DNA from: Amycolatopsis sacchari | GTDB lineage: Bacteria > Actinomycetota > Actinomycetes > Mycobacteriales > Pseudonocardiaceae | DNA length: 64,000 nt | Direction: 5' to 3' | NCBI RefSeq assembly: GCF_900114035.1 | Contig: NZ_FORP01000018.1 | Location: 79,357 to 143,356 of the forward strand | Part shown: piece after piece, positions 1 to 7,721 of the stretch | How the letters are laid out: the number at the start of each line of letters is the position of its first letter | Position numbering within the stretch: the stretch's first letter is position 1 | Notes under the pieces: generated by a model | Told to the model about the DNA's origin: nothing | What the model saw: only the letters and a program-made list of their open reading frames with translations | Databases searched by the model: none | Translations under genes and position numbers: made by a program

Positions 1-446
1 TTGAGCCGCTCGCCAGCGGCGACGACCGCCCGCGCGAGGAGGTTGAGCGGCGGCGAGAGCACGTGCCACTGCGCGAAGTCGGCGGCCGAGCGCGGCTTCG
101 CCAGGCCCAGCACCACGAGCACCCCGCCGGGGTTGAGCGCGTCCCGCAGCTTCGTCACCGTCTCGAACGGCATGTGGTGCAGCGAGGCCAGGCAGCTGAT
201 GAAGTCGTAGCGGCCGAGTTCGGCCTCGGTCACGTCCTCCTGCCGGTAGCAGATGCCACCACCCAGGGCACGGGCCGCCGCGATGACGTCGGCGTCCGGA
301 TCGACGGCGTCCACCTCGAGCCCGGCCTCGGCGAGCCGCCGTGCGAACCGACCCGTTCCGCACCCGACGTCCAGCGCCCGACGTGCGCCCGGGGGGACGT
401 GGCGGAGCAACAACGGGTGGTAGTGGGAGTTGTGGTCGAAGGGCAT
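1..446 (-). CDS. class I SAM-dependent methyltransferase (3' end beyond window)
   Basis: The visible 148 residues start at an ATG (446) and run off the left edge without a stop, so the C-terminus is missing. The glycine-rich SAM-binding motif I (LDVGCGTGRFARRLA) lies near residues 25-39. It is followed by an acidic residue at the end of strand 2 (VDAVDPDA) and a later LRDALNPGGVLVVLG motif typical of UbiE/Methyltransf_11 enzymes. The N-terminus, with MPFDHN and YHPLLLR, resembles a common actinobacterial small-molecule methyltransferase. The open frame continues upstream of the ATG as FWQFGP without a start codon, so ATG 446 was chosen. It diverges from folC. The substrate cannot be told from sequence. 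Confidence 0.85.
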   Translation of the reverse strand, partial: MPFDHNSHYHPLLLRHVPPGARRALDVGCGTGRFARRLAEAGLEVDAVDPDADVIAAARALGGGICYRQEDVTEAELGRYDFISCLASLHHMPFETVTKLRDALNPGGVLVVLGLAKPRSAADFAQWHVLSPPLNLLARAVVAAGERL

Positions 447-489
447 GGGCCCAAACTGCCAGAACGTCGGCGCCCTAGACTTGACAACT

Positions 490-1944
490 GTGGAAGAGGA
501 GTACCCCGCCGAGCTGTCCAGCGGCGACAACTTCGTGGCCGGGCCTCTGCCCGACGACCCCGCGGACGTCGACCCCGTCGACCTCGAGGAGACCGAGCGG
601 CAGGCCCGCCAGGAGCTGCTGAAGGTCGAGGCCGAGCTGAACACGCGCTGGCCGGAGACGAAGATCGAGCCCTCGCTCGACCGCATCCGCGCGCTCGCGA
701 CCGTCCTGGGCGACCCGCAGAAGTCCTACCCGGTGCTGCACGTGGCGGGCACCAACGGCAAGGGCTCCACGGTCCGCATGATCGACGCGCTGCTCACCAG
801 GATGGGCCTGCGCGTAGGCCGGTACACGAGCCCCCACCTGCAGCTCGTCACCGAGCGCATCGCGCTGGACGGCGTCCCGATCCCGGCGTCGAAGTACGTC
901 GACATCTACCACGACATCGCGCCGTACATCGCGATGGTGGACGGGGCCGGCGGGCCGCCGATGAGCAAGTTCGAGGTGCTCACCGGCATGGCCTTCGCCG
1001 CGTTCGCCGACGCGCCGGTCGAGGCCGCGGTGATCGAAACCGGCATGGGCGGCCGCTGGGACGCCACGAACATCGCCGACGGCCAGGTCGCCGTGATCAC
1101 CCCGGTCGGCATCGACCACGTCGAGTACCTGGGCGGTGACCTCGCGGGCATCGCGGGGGAGAAGGCCGGGATCATCAAGCCCGGCAGCGTCGCGGTGCTC
1201 GCCGAGCAGGACCCGGTGGCGCAGCGCGTGCTGCTGGAGCAGGTGGTCGAGGTCGACGCGACGGTCGCGCGCGCGGGCAGCGAGTTCGCCGTGCTGCGCC
1301 GGGAGATCGCCGTCGGCGGCCAGCTGCTCACGCTGCAGGGGCTCGGCGGGATCTACGACGAGATCTTCCTGCCGCTGCACGGTGCCCACCAGGCGCAGAA
1401 CGCGGTGCTCGCGCTGGCCGCCGTCGAGGCGTTCTTCGGGGCGGGCAAGGACAGGCAGCTCGTGATCGAGGCGGTGCGCGAGGCGTTCGCCGAGGTCCAG
1501 ACGCCGGGACGGCTGGAGCGCGTGCGTGCCGCGCCGACGGTGCTGATCGACGCCGCGCACAACCCGCACGGCGCCCGCGCCCTGGCCGCCACGATCAGCG
1601 AGGAGTTCGCCTTCCGGCGGCTGGCCGCGGTCGTCAGCGTGATGGGGGACAAGGACGCGCGGGGCATCCTCGAAGCGCTGGAACCGGTGGTTTCCGAGAT
1701 CGTGGTGACCCGCAACAACTCCGAGCGCGCGATGCCGCTGGACGAGCTGAACGACCTCGCGTTGTCGATCTTCGGCGAGGACCGGGTCGTCGCCGAGCCC
1801 AGCCTGGACGCGGCCATCGAGACGGCCGTCGCGCTGGTCGAGGAGACCGACGACGAGCCGCTGGCCGGTGGCGGCGTGCTGGTGACCGGTTCGGTCGTGA
1901 CCGCGGGTGAGGCGAGGACTTTGTTCGGAAAGGAACCCGCGTGA
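490..1944 (+). CDS. folC: bifunctional folylpolyglutamate synthase / dihydrofolate synthase FolC
   Basis: FolC joins glutamate to dihydropteroate and to reduced folates in the cytoplasm, using ATP. The protein (about 484 aa) shows the P-loop HVAGTNGKGST, the FolC signature YTSPHLQLVTERI, the ETGMGGRWDATN motif and the C-terminal DAAHNPHG motif. Start choice: a TAGACT -10 hexamer (476-481) sits 8 nt before GTG 490, the usual arrangement for a leaderless actinobacterial mRNA; TTG 481 is the alternative. The acidic N-terminal extension of about 50 residues before the catalytic domain is common in actinobacterial FolC. The stop overlaps the next gene as GTGA, indicating coupled translation. Confidence 0.96.
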   Translation: MEEEYPAELSSGDNFVAGPLPDDPADVDPVDLEETERQARQELLKVEAELNTRWPETKIEPSLDRIRALATVLGDPQKSYPVLHVAGTNGKGSTVRMIDALLTRMGLRVGRYTSPHLQLVTERIALDGVPIPASKYVDIYHDIAPYIAMVDGAGGPPMSKFEVLTGMAFAAFADAPVEAAVIETGMGGRWDATNIADGQVAVITPVGIDHVEYLGGDLAGIAGEKAGIIKPGSVAVLAEQDPVAQRVLLEQVVEVDATVARAGSEFAVLRREIAVGGQLLTLQGLGGIYDEIFLPLHGAHQAQNAVLALAAVEAFFGAGKDRQLVIEAVREAFAEVQTPGRLERVRAAPTVLIDAAHNPHGARALAATISEEFAFRRLAAVVSVMGDKDARGILEALEPVVSEIVVTRNNSERAMPLDELNDLALSIFGEDRVVAEPSLDAAIETAVALVEETDDEPLAGGGVLVTGSVVTAGEARTLFGKEPA

Positions 1945-2345
1945 GCGACGCACCGCAGGAGGGCGCCGTCAAGCCGCCCGCGAAGGACCCGATGAAGTCC
2001 TTCCGCGGGGTGATGGCCGGCACGCTCGTGTGCGAGGCCATCACCGTCGGACTGGCGCTGCCGGTCGTCGCGCGGCTCGGCGGTGGTGTCGGCACGGTCA
2101 AGGGCTGGGCGGTGATCGCCATCGCGATCCTGCTGCTGGTGGCCTGCGGGTTCGTCCGGCGGCCGTGGATCGGCGCGGTGATCGTGGTGCTGCAGCTGGC
2201 GTTGATCGCGTTCCTGTTCTCCATCACCGCGATCGGCGTGATCGGCCTGCTGTTCCTCGCGTTCTGGCTGTGGGCGTTCTGGCTGCGCCGCGACGTGGCC
2301 CGGCGCATGGCGGCCGGGACCTTGCCTAGCCAGCAACAGCGGTGA
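1941..2345 (+). CDS. DUF4233 family membrane protein
   Basis: A 134-aa integral membrane protein whose GTG start overlaps the folC stop by 4 bp. After a short polar N-terminus come about four hydrophobic helices, roughly residues 20-45, 52-70, 75-110 (two closely spaced) and a final Trp/Phe-rich segment (FLAFWLWAFWLRRDVARR). This protein normally sits between folC and ndk in actinobacteria, and the position plus topology supports the DUF4233 call. Its function is unknown. Here the usual ndk neighbour is 3.8 kb away because other genes intervene. Its 3' end overlaps the convergent monooxygenase by 20 bp. Confidence 0.85.
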   Translation: MSDAPQEGAVKPPAKDPMKSFRGVMAGTLVCEAITVGLALPVVARLGGGVGTVKGWAVIAIAILLLVACGFVRRPWIGAVIVVLQLALIAFLFSITAIGVIGLLFLAFWLWAFWLRRDVARRMAAGTLPSQQQR

Positions 2346-3828
2346 CGGCGCCGAACCACGTCCGCAACGCCTCGTCGAGCCCGCTCCCGCCGGCCCACGC
2401 CACGTAGCCGTCGGGACGCACGAGCACCGCGGGCGCGGGCGGCTCGGGGGTCTCGGCGCGCAGGTGGTCCACGCGGTCCCGCCACGGCTCGACCGCTTCA
2501 CCGAACTCACCGGTGAAGTCCAGCAGCACCGCGCGCCCGGCCCGCATCACCTCGCCGACCCGCGTCGTGCCCAGCGGCAGGTCGGGCATCCACCGGCCGA
2601 GCAGCGGATGCGGGGCCGCGGACATCTCGTACCGCACGTCGGCGCCCGCAAGGAGTTCCGCGATCCGGCGCCGCACGACGTCCTCGTCGAGCAGCTCGCC
2701 GAAGATCTGCCGCACCGCGCGCACGTCCTCGCCGGGCGAGAGCAGCGCCACCTGCGCCACGGTGTGCAGCAGCACGCGGCGGCCGACCGGGTGCCGTTCG
2801 CGGTGGTAGGTGTCGAGCAGCCCGTCCGGGGCCCAGCCCCCCAGTTCCGCGGCGAGCTTCCAGGCCAGGTTCAGCCCGTCCTGCAGCCCCAGGTTCAGCC
2901 CCGGTCCGCCGAACGACGGGTGCACGTGCGCGGCGTCGCCGAACAGCAGGACCCGGCCCTCGCGGTAGCGCTCCGCCTGCCGCGCGTTGCTGCCGGCCCG
3001 GCGCTTCCACTCCGCCGCGCCCGGCGCGGGTTCCACCACCACGTCCCGCCCGACGACCCGGCAGAAGGCGTCCCGCACCTCCTCGAACGTGACCGGCCCG
3101 TCGACCGCCGGCTGGTCCCATTCGGCGGAGCCGATGAAGTGCACGCCCGGTTCGAACGACGCGAAGGCGAAGGCGCCGCGCGGAGTCCAGTGCCACTGGA
3201 GCGGCCGCACCCGTCCCTCGTCGGGCACCTCGAGCTCGCCGGTTTCCGGCACGAGCCCCGGGTCGCGGATCACCACCAGCCCGGTGCGCGTGACGAACCG
3301 GTCGTCGGTGCTGCCGGGGAACCCGATGCCCGCCTGCTTCCGGACCGTGCTGTGCGCCCCGTCGGCTCCCACGAGGAACCGCGTGCGCAGGCGCTGCCTG
3401 CCGGCAGGCGTCCGGACTTCGAGCGTGACGCCGTCGTCGTCCTGCTCGAACGACTCCAGCTCCCAGCCCCGCCGCACCGCCACGCCGAGTTCGGCGGCGT
3501 ACGCGTCCAGGCGTTCCTCCAGCACCCGCTGCGGGATCGGCAACGTGTAGAGCGGATTGCCCGCCACCGCACGCAGGTCGAGGCCGAACCCGGCGAACTG
3601 GTAGACCGGGGTCGGCGTGGGCGGGCCCGGTCGCCCCGAAAGCCGTTCGTACAGCCCGCGGTAGTCCATGGCCTGCACGACCCTGCCGACGAGCCCGTTG
3701 GCCTTCGGCTGGGTGCTGATCTCCGCAAGGCGTTCCAGGACGAGGGGTGTCACCCCGGCCCGGCGCAGTTCGCAAGCCAGGAACAGGCCGTTCGGCCCTC
3801 CGCCCGCGATGACGACGTCCGCGTTCAC
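2326..3828 (-). CDS. FAD-dependent aromatic monooxygenase (PHBH family)
   Basis: A 500-aa class A flavoprotein hydroxylase. It has the FAD-binding GGGPNGLFLACELRRAG near residues 8-24, the GADGAHSTVRK (DG) motif around residues 153-163, and the GDAAHVHPSFGGPGLNLGLQD (GD) motif near 297-317. A C-terminal thioredoxin-like tail ends the protein, as in rifampicin monooxygenase and polyketide hydroxylases such as PgaE. The GTG start overlaps the TetR stop by 4 bp and has a strong GGAAGGAG ribosome site. Together these indicate a TetR-monooxygenase operon controlled by the palindrome at 4440-4454. The substrate is unknown; an aromatic antibiotic or phenolic compound is likely. Confidence 0.9.
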   Translation of the reverse strand: MNADVVIAGGGPNGLFLACELRRAGVTPLVLERLAEISTQPKANGLVGRVVQAMDYRGLYERLSGRPGPPTPTPVYQFAGFGLDLRAVAGNPLYTLPIPQRVLEERLDAYAAELGVAVRRGWELESFEQDDDGVTLEVRTPAGRQRLRTRFLVGADGAHSTVRKQAGIGFPGSTDDRFVTRTGLVVIRDPGLVPETGELEVPDEGRVRPLQWHWTPRGAFAFASFEPGVHFIGSAEWDQPAVDGPVTFEEVRDAFCRVVGRDVVVEPAPGAAEWKRRAGSNARQAERYREGRVLLFGDAAHVHPSFGGPGLNLGLQDGLNLAWKLAAELGGWAPDGLLDTYHRERHPVGRRVLLHTVAQVALLSPGEDVRAVRQIFGELLDEDVVRRRIAELLAGADVRYEMSAAPHPLLGRWMPDLPLGTTRVGEVMRAGRAVLLDFTGEFGEAVEPWRDRVDHLRAETPEPPAPAVLVRPDGYVAWAGGSGLDEALRTWFGAVTAVAG

Positions 3829-4418
3829 GCTGTCTCCTTCCGCAGGCCCTCACGCAGTCCGGCGAGGGCCTCTCGCAGCAGCTCTTCGATGGATGAGGGC
3901 GGTTCGGCGCGCAGCCAGTGGTCGAGCGCGACCCGGGTGGCCAGGCTGACCGCGCCCGCGAGGAGCCTCGGGTACATGTCCCGCTCGGCGTCGGTGCCGG
4001 TCCGCTCCGCGATCGCCGCCGCCAGCTCCAGCTCGGCGGCCTGGTGGCTGCTGAGGAACTCCCCTTGCAGCGCCGGGTTCCGCAGGATCCGCTGGACCCC
4101 GGCGAGCCACGCGTCGGTGGGCGCGCCCGCGCCCGCGAACTGGGCCAGCACGGCGTTGCTCACCGCGTCCCACACCGGCTCGTCCGCGGGGCGCTCGCGC
4201 AGCAGTTCGGCCGCCCGGGTGGTGCGCTGCACGGCCCGCCAGACGATCGCCTCTTGTTTGCTGCGGAAGTAATTGTTGAAGGTGCGCGGCGAGACGTTCG
4301 CCGCTGCGGCGATGTCCTCGACGAGCACGTGCTCCAACCCCCGTTCCACGGCCAGGCGCAGCGCCGCGTCGGACAGCGCCTGCCGGGTCTGCTGCTTCTT
4401 CTGCTCCCGCAACCCCAT
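3825..4418 (-). CDS. TetR family transcriptional regulator
   Basis: A 197-aa repressor-type protein starting at ATG 4418 (MGLREQKKQQTRQALSD). The N-terminal helix-turn-helix spans roughly residues 25-50 and includes VSPRTFNNYFRSKQEAI, the diagnostic TetR recognition-helix region. The C-terminal ligand domain is Ala/Leu-rich and unassigned. The gene overlaps the downstream monooxygenase by 4 bp, so the pair is probably co-transcribed. A perfect 7-1-7 palindrome 22 bp upstream is the likely autoregulatory operator. An upstream in-frame start at 4454 would place that operator inside the gene, which is unlikely. Confidence 0.93.
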   Translation of the reverse strand: MGLREQKKQQTRQALSDAALRLAVERGLEHVLVEDIAAAANVSPRTFNNYFRSKQEAIVWRAVQRTTRAAELLRERPADEPVWDAVSNAVLAQFAGAGAPTDAWLAGVQRILRNPALQGEFLSSHQAAELELAAAIAERTGTDAERDMYPRLLAGAVSLATRVALDHWLRAEPPSSIEELLREALAGLREGLRKETA

Positions 4419-4439
4419 GACGCCCACCGTACCCAAAAC

Positions 4440-4454
4440 TTGCGTGACACGCAA
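4440..4454. promoter_or_regulatory. TetR operator palindrome
   Basis: A perfect inverted repeat, TTGCGTG-A-CACGCAA, lies in the 121-bp divergent gap between the TetR gene (start 4418) and the PhoD gene (start 4540). Size, symmetry and position fit a TetR-family operator. It probably controls the TetR-monooxygenase operon; whether it also affects the phosphatase gene 86 bp away is unclear. Confidence 0.75.
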
Positions 4455-4539
4455 AATTGCTGATCACGAAAGTTTCTCGTTCATCCGGGGGACAGCGGGA
4501 GTTGGCCCGCGCGCCCCCGGCGCCGGATAGAAACCGGGC

Positions 4540-6087
4540 ATGACCGAACAGACCCGCCGTTCCCTGCTCAGAACCGGCGCGCTCACCGCCGGCGCGCTGG
4601 CGGCCGGTGCGCTCGCCGCCCCGCAGGCGTTCGCCGCCGCCCCGCTCGTCCGCCGCGACCGGCCCGTGCTGACCCACGGCATCCAGTCCGGTGACGTCAC
4701 CGCCGACTCCGCCATCGTCTGGACCCGCGCCGACCGCCCGTCCCGCATGGTCGTCGAGATCTCCCGCGACCCGTCCTTCCGCAACGCGCGCACGTACCGC
4801 GGCCCGCTGCTCACCCCCGACACCGGCGGCACGGGCAAGCTGCGCGTCAGCGGTCTGCCCGCGGGCACCGAGCTGCACTACCGCGTCACCGCCGAGGACG
4901 GCCGCGCCACGAGCGAGCCGCTGACCGGCCGGTTCCGCACGGTCCCGCTCGGCCGGTCCGACACGCGGATCCTGTGGTCCGGCGACGTCGTCGGCCAGGG
5001 CTGGGGGATCAACCCGGACATCGGCGGGATGACGCCGTACGCCGCGATGGCCGCCCGCCGGCCGGACCTGTTCCTGCACAGCGGCGACACCGTCTACTCC
5101 GACGGCCCGCTCACGGAGTCCGTCACGCTCCCCGACGGGCGGGTGTGGCACAACATCGTCACGCCGGAGAAGTCGAAGGTCGCCGAGACGCTCGACGAGT
5201 ACCGCGGCCAGTTCGCGTACAACCTCCTCGACGAGAACGTGAAGGCGTTCGCGGCCGCCGTGCCCAGCTACGTGCAGTGGGACGACCACGAGGTCACCAA
5301 CAACTGGTACCCCGGCGAGATCCTCGACCTGCCGCAGTACACCGAGAAGCGCGTCGACGTGCTCAAGCAGCGGGCGTTCCAGGCGTTCCACGAGTGGCAG
5401 CCGATCGACGCCAAGCGGGCCGTCGACGGGCGCGTGTACCGCAGCTTCCGCTACGGCAGGCACGTCGAGATCTTCGTGCTGGACATGCGGACCTACAAGG
5501 ACGCCAACACCGCGGACCAGACCAGGCCGGGGCACATCCTGGGGGACCGGCAGGCGCGGTGGCTCGTCGACGGGCTCAACCGCAGCACGGCGACGTGGAA
5601 GATCGTGCAGGCCGACCTGCCCATCGGCCTGGTCGTGCCGGACGGCAGCGGGATCGAGGGCGTCGCGAACGCGCTGCCGGGCGCGCCCGCCGGCCGGGAG
5701 GCCGAGCTGGCCTGGGTGCTGCACCGGATCAGGAACGTGGTGAACGTCGTGTGGCTGACCGCCGACGTGCACTACACCGCGGCACACCACTATTCGCCCG
5801 ACCGCGCGGCGTTCGCCGATTTCTCGCCGTTCTGGGAATTCGTTTCCGGTCCGCTGCACGCCGGCGCGTTCGGCCCGAACACGCTCGATCCGACGTTCGG
5901 CCCGGAGGCGGTTTTCGTCCACGCCCCGCCCGCCGCGAACACTTCGCCGCTGGAGGGTTTCCAGCATTTCGGGGAGCTGAACGTGGACGGCGCCAGCGGC
6001 GCGCTGACCGTCGATCTCCGGGACGGGAAGGGCAGTTCACTGTGGTCGAAGACCCTCCGGCCCGAGCGGCCGGGACGGCATCAGTAG
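4540..6087 (+). CDS. phoD: Tat-exported PhoD-like alkaline phosphatase/phosphodiesterase
   Basis: A 515-aa secreted metallophosphatase. A twin-arginine signal (RRSLLRTG followed by an Ala/Leu/Gly-rich stretch ending APQAFA) covers about residues 6-33, so the enzyme folds in the cytoplasm and is exported by Tat. An N-terminal beta-sandwich domain (SGDVTADSAIVWTR) precedes the PhoD metal-binding motifs LHSGDTVYSDGP, QWDDHEVTNNW and TADVHYTAAHHY. PhoD enzymes release phosphate from phosphodiesters and cell-wall teichoic-type polymers using Fe/Ca ions. A TAGAAA hexamer ends 6 nt before the ATG, so the mRNA may be leaderless. No PHO-box could be identified by eye. Confidence 0.93.
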   Translation: MTEQTRRSLLRTGALTAGALAAGALAAPQAFAAAPLVRRDRPVLTHGIQSGDVTADSAIVWTRADRPSRMVVEISRDPSFRNARTYRGPLLTPDTGGTGKLRVSGLPAGTELHYRVTAEDGRATSEPLTGRFRTVPLGRSDTRILWSGDVVGQGWGINPDIGGMTPYAAMAARRPDLFLHSGDTVYSDGPLTESVTLPDGRVWHNIVTPEKSKVAETLDEYRGQFAYNLLDENVKAFAAAVPSYVQWDDHEVTNNWYPGEILDLPQYTEKRVDVLKQRAFQAFHEWQPIDAKRAVDGRVYRSFRYGRHVEIFVLDMRTYKDANTADQTRPGHILGDRQARWLVDGLNRSTATWKIVQADLPIGLVVPDGSGIEGVANALPGAPAGREAELAWVLHRIRNVVNVVWLTADVHYTAAHHYSPDRAAFADFSPFWEFVSGPLHAGAFGPNTLDPTFGPEAVFVHAPPAANTSPLEGFQHFGELNVDGASGALTVDLRDGKGSSLWSKTLRPERPGRHQ

Positions 6088-6090
6088 GCT
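6085..6090 (+). promoter_or_regulatory. candidate -10 of ndk (TAGGCT)
   Basis: TAGGCT lies 38 nt before the ndk start, and its first three bases are the TAG stop codon of phoD. The same hexamer occurs at several other starts in this window, which supports a promoter role. Confidence 0.45.
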
Positions 6091-6128
6091 GCGCACACCG
6101 AGACAATTGATAAAGGAGCAACAGAGTC

Positions 6129-6539
6129 GTGAGTGAGCGCACGCTGGTCCTGGTCAAGCCCGATGGCGTGAAGCGCGGCCTCGTCGGTGAGGTCATTTCG
6201 CGGATCGAGCGGAAGGGCCTGACGCTGGCCGCACTGGAACTGCGCACCGTCGAGCGTTCGGTCGCCGAGGAGCACTACGCCGAGCACAAGGAGAAGCCGT
6301 TCTTCGGCGAGCTGCTGGAGTTCATCACCTCCGGGCCGGTCGTGGCGATCGCCGTCGAGGGGCCGCGGGCGATCACCGCCTTCCGCCAGCTCGCGGGCGG
6401 CACCGACCCCGTCGAGAAGGCCACCCCCGGCACCCTGCGCGGCGACTTCGCGCTGGAGACCCAGTTCAACCTGGTGCACGGCTCGGACTCGCCGGAGTCG
6501 GCGGAGCGCGAGCTCAAGCTCTGGTTCCCCGACCTGTGA
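6129..6539 (+). CDS. ndk: nucleoside-diphosphate kinase Ndk
   Basis: Ndk transfers the gamma-phosphate from ATP to nucleoside diphosphates through a phosphohistidine. The 136-aa protein has the full family length, with the nucleotide-binding [13 protein letters not shown] at the N-terminus and the active-site [12 protein letters not shown] motif carrying the catalytic histidine near residue 117. The GTG start has an AAAGGAG ribosome site 8 nt upstream. In most actinobacteria ndk directly follows folC and DUF4233; here an accessory block separates them. A strong hairpin terminator follows at once, so ndk is probably a single-gene transcript. Confidence 0.98.
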   Translation: MSERTLVLVKPDGVKRGLVGEVISRIERKGLTLAALELRTVERSVAEEHYAEHKEKPFFGELLEFITSGPVVAIAVEGPRAITAFRQLAGGTDPVEKATPGTLRGDFALETQFNLVHGSDSPESAERELKLWFPDL

Positions 6540-6548
6540 GCCGCTAGG

Positions 6549-6580
6549 ACCGGCCCGGGGCCGTTGCGCCCCGGGCCGGT
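6549..6580 (+). terminator. hairpin terminator after ndk
   Basis: A perfect 13-bp GC-rich stem (6549-6561 with 6568-6580) and a 6-nt loop, starting 9 nt after the ndk stop. There is no U-tract, as is usual for high-GC actinobacterial terminators. Confidence 0.8.
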
Positions 6581-6599
6581 TCCGGCCACCATTCCTCCC

Positions 6600-7352
6600 A
6601 TGACCGCCAGCGCCGGCGCCTCGCCCCGATCGGTGCTCGCCCGTGGGCTGTCGCTCCTCGACGCGTTCGAGGCGACCGACACCGAGCTGACGCTCGCGGA
6701 ACTGGCCGAGCGCACGGGGTTGCCGAAGGCCACCGCGCACCGGCTGGCCGCCGAACTCGTCCGCTGGGGCGGCCTGGAGCGCGCGGGCCAGGGCTACCGC
6801 CTCGGCGTCAAGCTCTTCGAACTCGGCCAGCGCGCACCCCGCCGCCGTGACCTGCGGGAGGCCGCGCTGCCGTACCTGCAGGACCTGTACGAGTCCACGC
6901 ACGAGAACATCCACCTCGCCGTTCCCGCGGGGCCGCACACGCTGTTCCTGGAGAAGGTGACGGGCCACCGCTCGACGCCCATCCTGTCGCGGGTCGGTTC
7001 ACGCATGCCCGTGCACTGCACGGCCACCGGCAAGCTCTTCCTCGCGCTCGGGCCGCCCGGCTACTTCGCGAGGGTCGCCGCCGCGGGCCTGGCACGCAGG
7101 ACACCCCGCACGATCGTCGCGCCGGGCCTGCTGCGCCGGGAGCTGGACCGCGTCTGCGAACGCGGCTACGGCGTCAACCGCGAGGAGTCCGAGGCGGGGG
7201 TCGCGGCGGTCGCCGCCCCGGTGTACGACGCGCGGCGCCACCTCCTCGCGGCCATCTCGATCACGGGCAGCGTGGAGCGCCTGGACCTCGACCGCCTGGC
7301 ACCGGCGGTGCGCACGGCGGCCTTCGCGCTGTCGAGGGAGCTGGCGGGCTGA
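6600..7352 (+). CDS. IclR family transcriptional regulator
   Basis: A 250-aa regulator starting at ATG 6600. The N-terminal winged helix-turn-helix (SVLARGLSLLDAF, LTLAELAERTGLPKATAHRLAAELV) covers roughly residues 10-60. The C-terminal effector-binding IclR domain follows, with the characteristic MPVHCTATGKLFLA and GYGVNREESEAGVAAVAAPV segments. Such proteins usually control catabolic or stress genes in response to small organic acids. The gene now directly downstream is a decayed hydrolase, so its original target may be lost. The regulated gene cannot be identified from sequence. Confidence 0.92.
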   Translation: MTASAGASPRSVLARGLSLLDAFEATDTELTLAELAERTGLPKATAHRLAAELVRWGGLERAGQGYRLGVKLFELGQRAPRRRDLREAALPYLQDLYESTHENIHLAVPAGPHTLFLEKVTGHRSTPILSRVGSRMPVHCTATGKLFLALGPPGYFARVAAAGLARRTPRTIVAPGLLRRELDRVCERGYGVNREESEAGVAAVAAPVYDARRHLLAAISITGSVERLDLDRLAPAVRTAAFALSRELAG

Positions 7353-7353
7353 C

Positions 7354-7645
7354 ACCGCCTTCGTCAACGGCGGGAGCCGGTCCAGCCGCGTGTGGGACCC
7401 CCTGTGCGCCGAACTCGCCAGAACCGACGGCGTCCGGTTGTCCCCGCCCGGGTTCGGCGGGGACGTTCCCCCGGATGGCGCCGGGTGAACCGGTCGACCT
7501 CGTCGGGCCCGGCTTGGCCGCGGGCTGCCCGTCGCCGCGGCCCGTCCCGGCCTGGTGATCCTCGGCACCGAGGACCGGTTCGTCGATTCGGTCGGCATGC
7601 GGCGCCGCTTCGCCGCCCGCGCGGGAGCCGGTCCCGCGGCCCGGA
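7354..7645 (+). pseudogene. decayed alpha/beta-hydrolase fragment
   Basis: This stretch between the IclR gene and the ABC transporter still reads as pieces of an alpha/beta-hydrolase. In the first frame, from 7354 to the stop at 7486-7488, it encodes FVNGGSRSSRVWDPL and VRLSPPGFGGDVP, matching the oxyanion-hole region and following strand. A frame change then gives GEPVDLVG, the strand before the nucleophile elbow. A third section reads ARPGLVILGTEDRFVD and MRRRFAARAGA, the segment carrying the late catalytic Asp. The nucleophile elbow and lid are missing. A large internal deletion plus frameshifts explains this. No intact start or ribosome site was seen. Confidence 0.7.
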
Positions 7646-7684
7646 AAACCTTGACCGCTTTCCGGGCAGCGATCCGGTAAACGG

Positions 7685-7714
7685 TTCGAAACTGTCGGTG
7701 CCTGCCCGTACTGT
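7685..7714 (+). promoter_or_regulatory. leaderless promoter of the ABC-2 operon
   Basis: A TACTGT -10 hexamer (7709-7714) is preceded after 18 bp by TTCGAA (7685-7690) and lies 7 nt before GTG 7722. This predicts transcription starting at the GTG itself. Confidence 0.55.
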
Positions 7715-7721
7715 GCTCGGC

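Noticed and set aside
475..1953. Long minus-strand open frame opposite folC
   Set aside because: Arg/His/Asp-rich composition with no family signal; typical artefact of high-GC third positions on the other strand.
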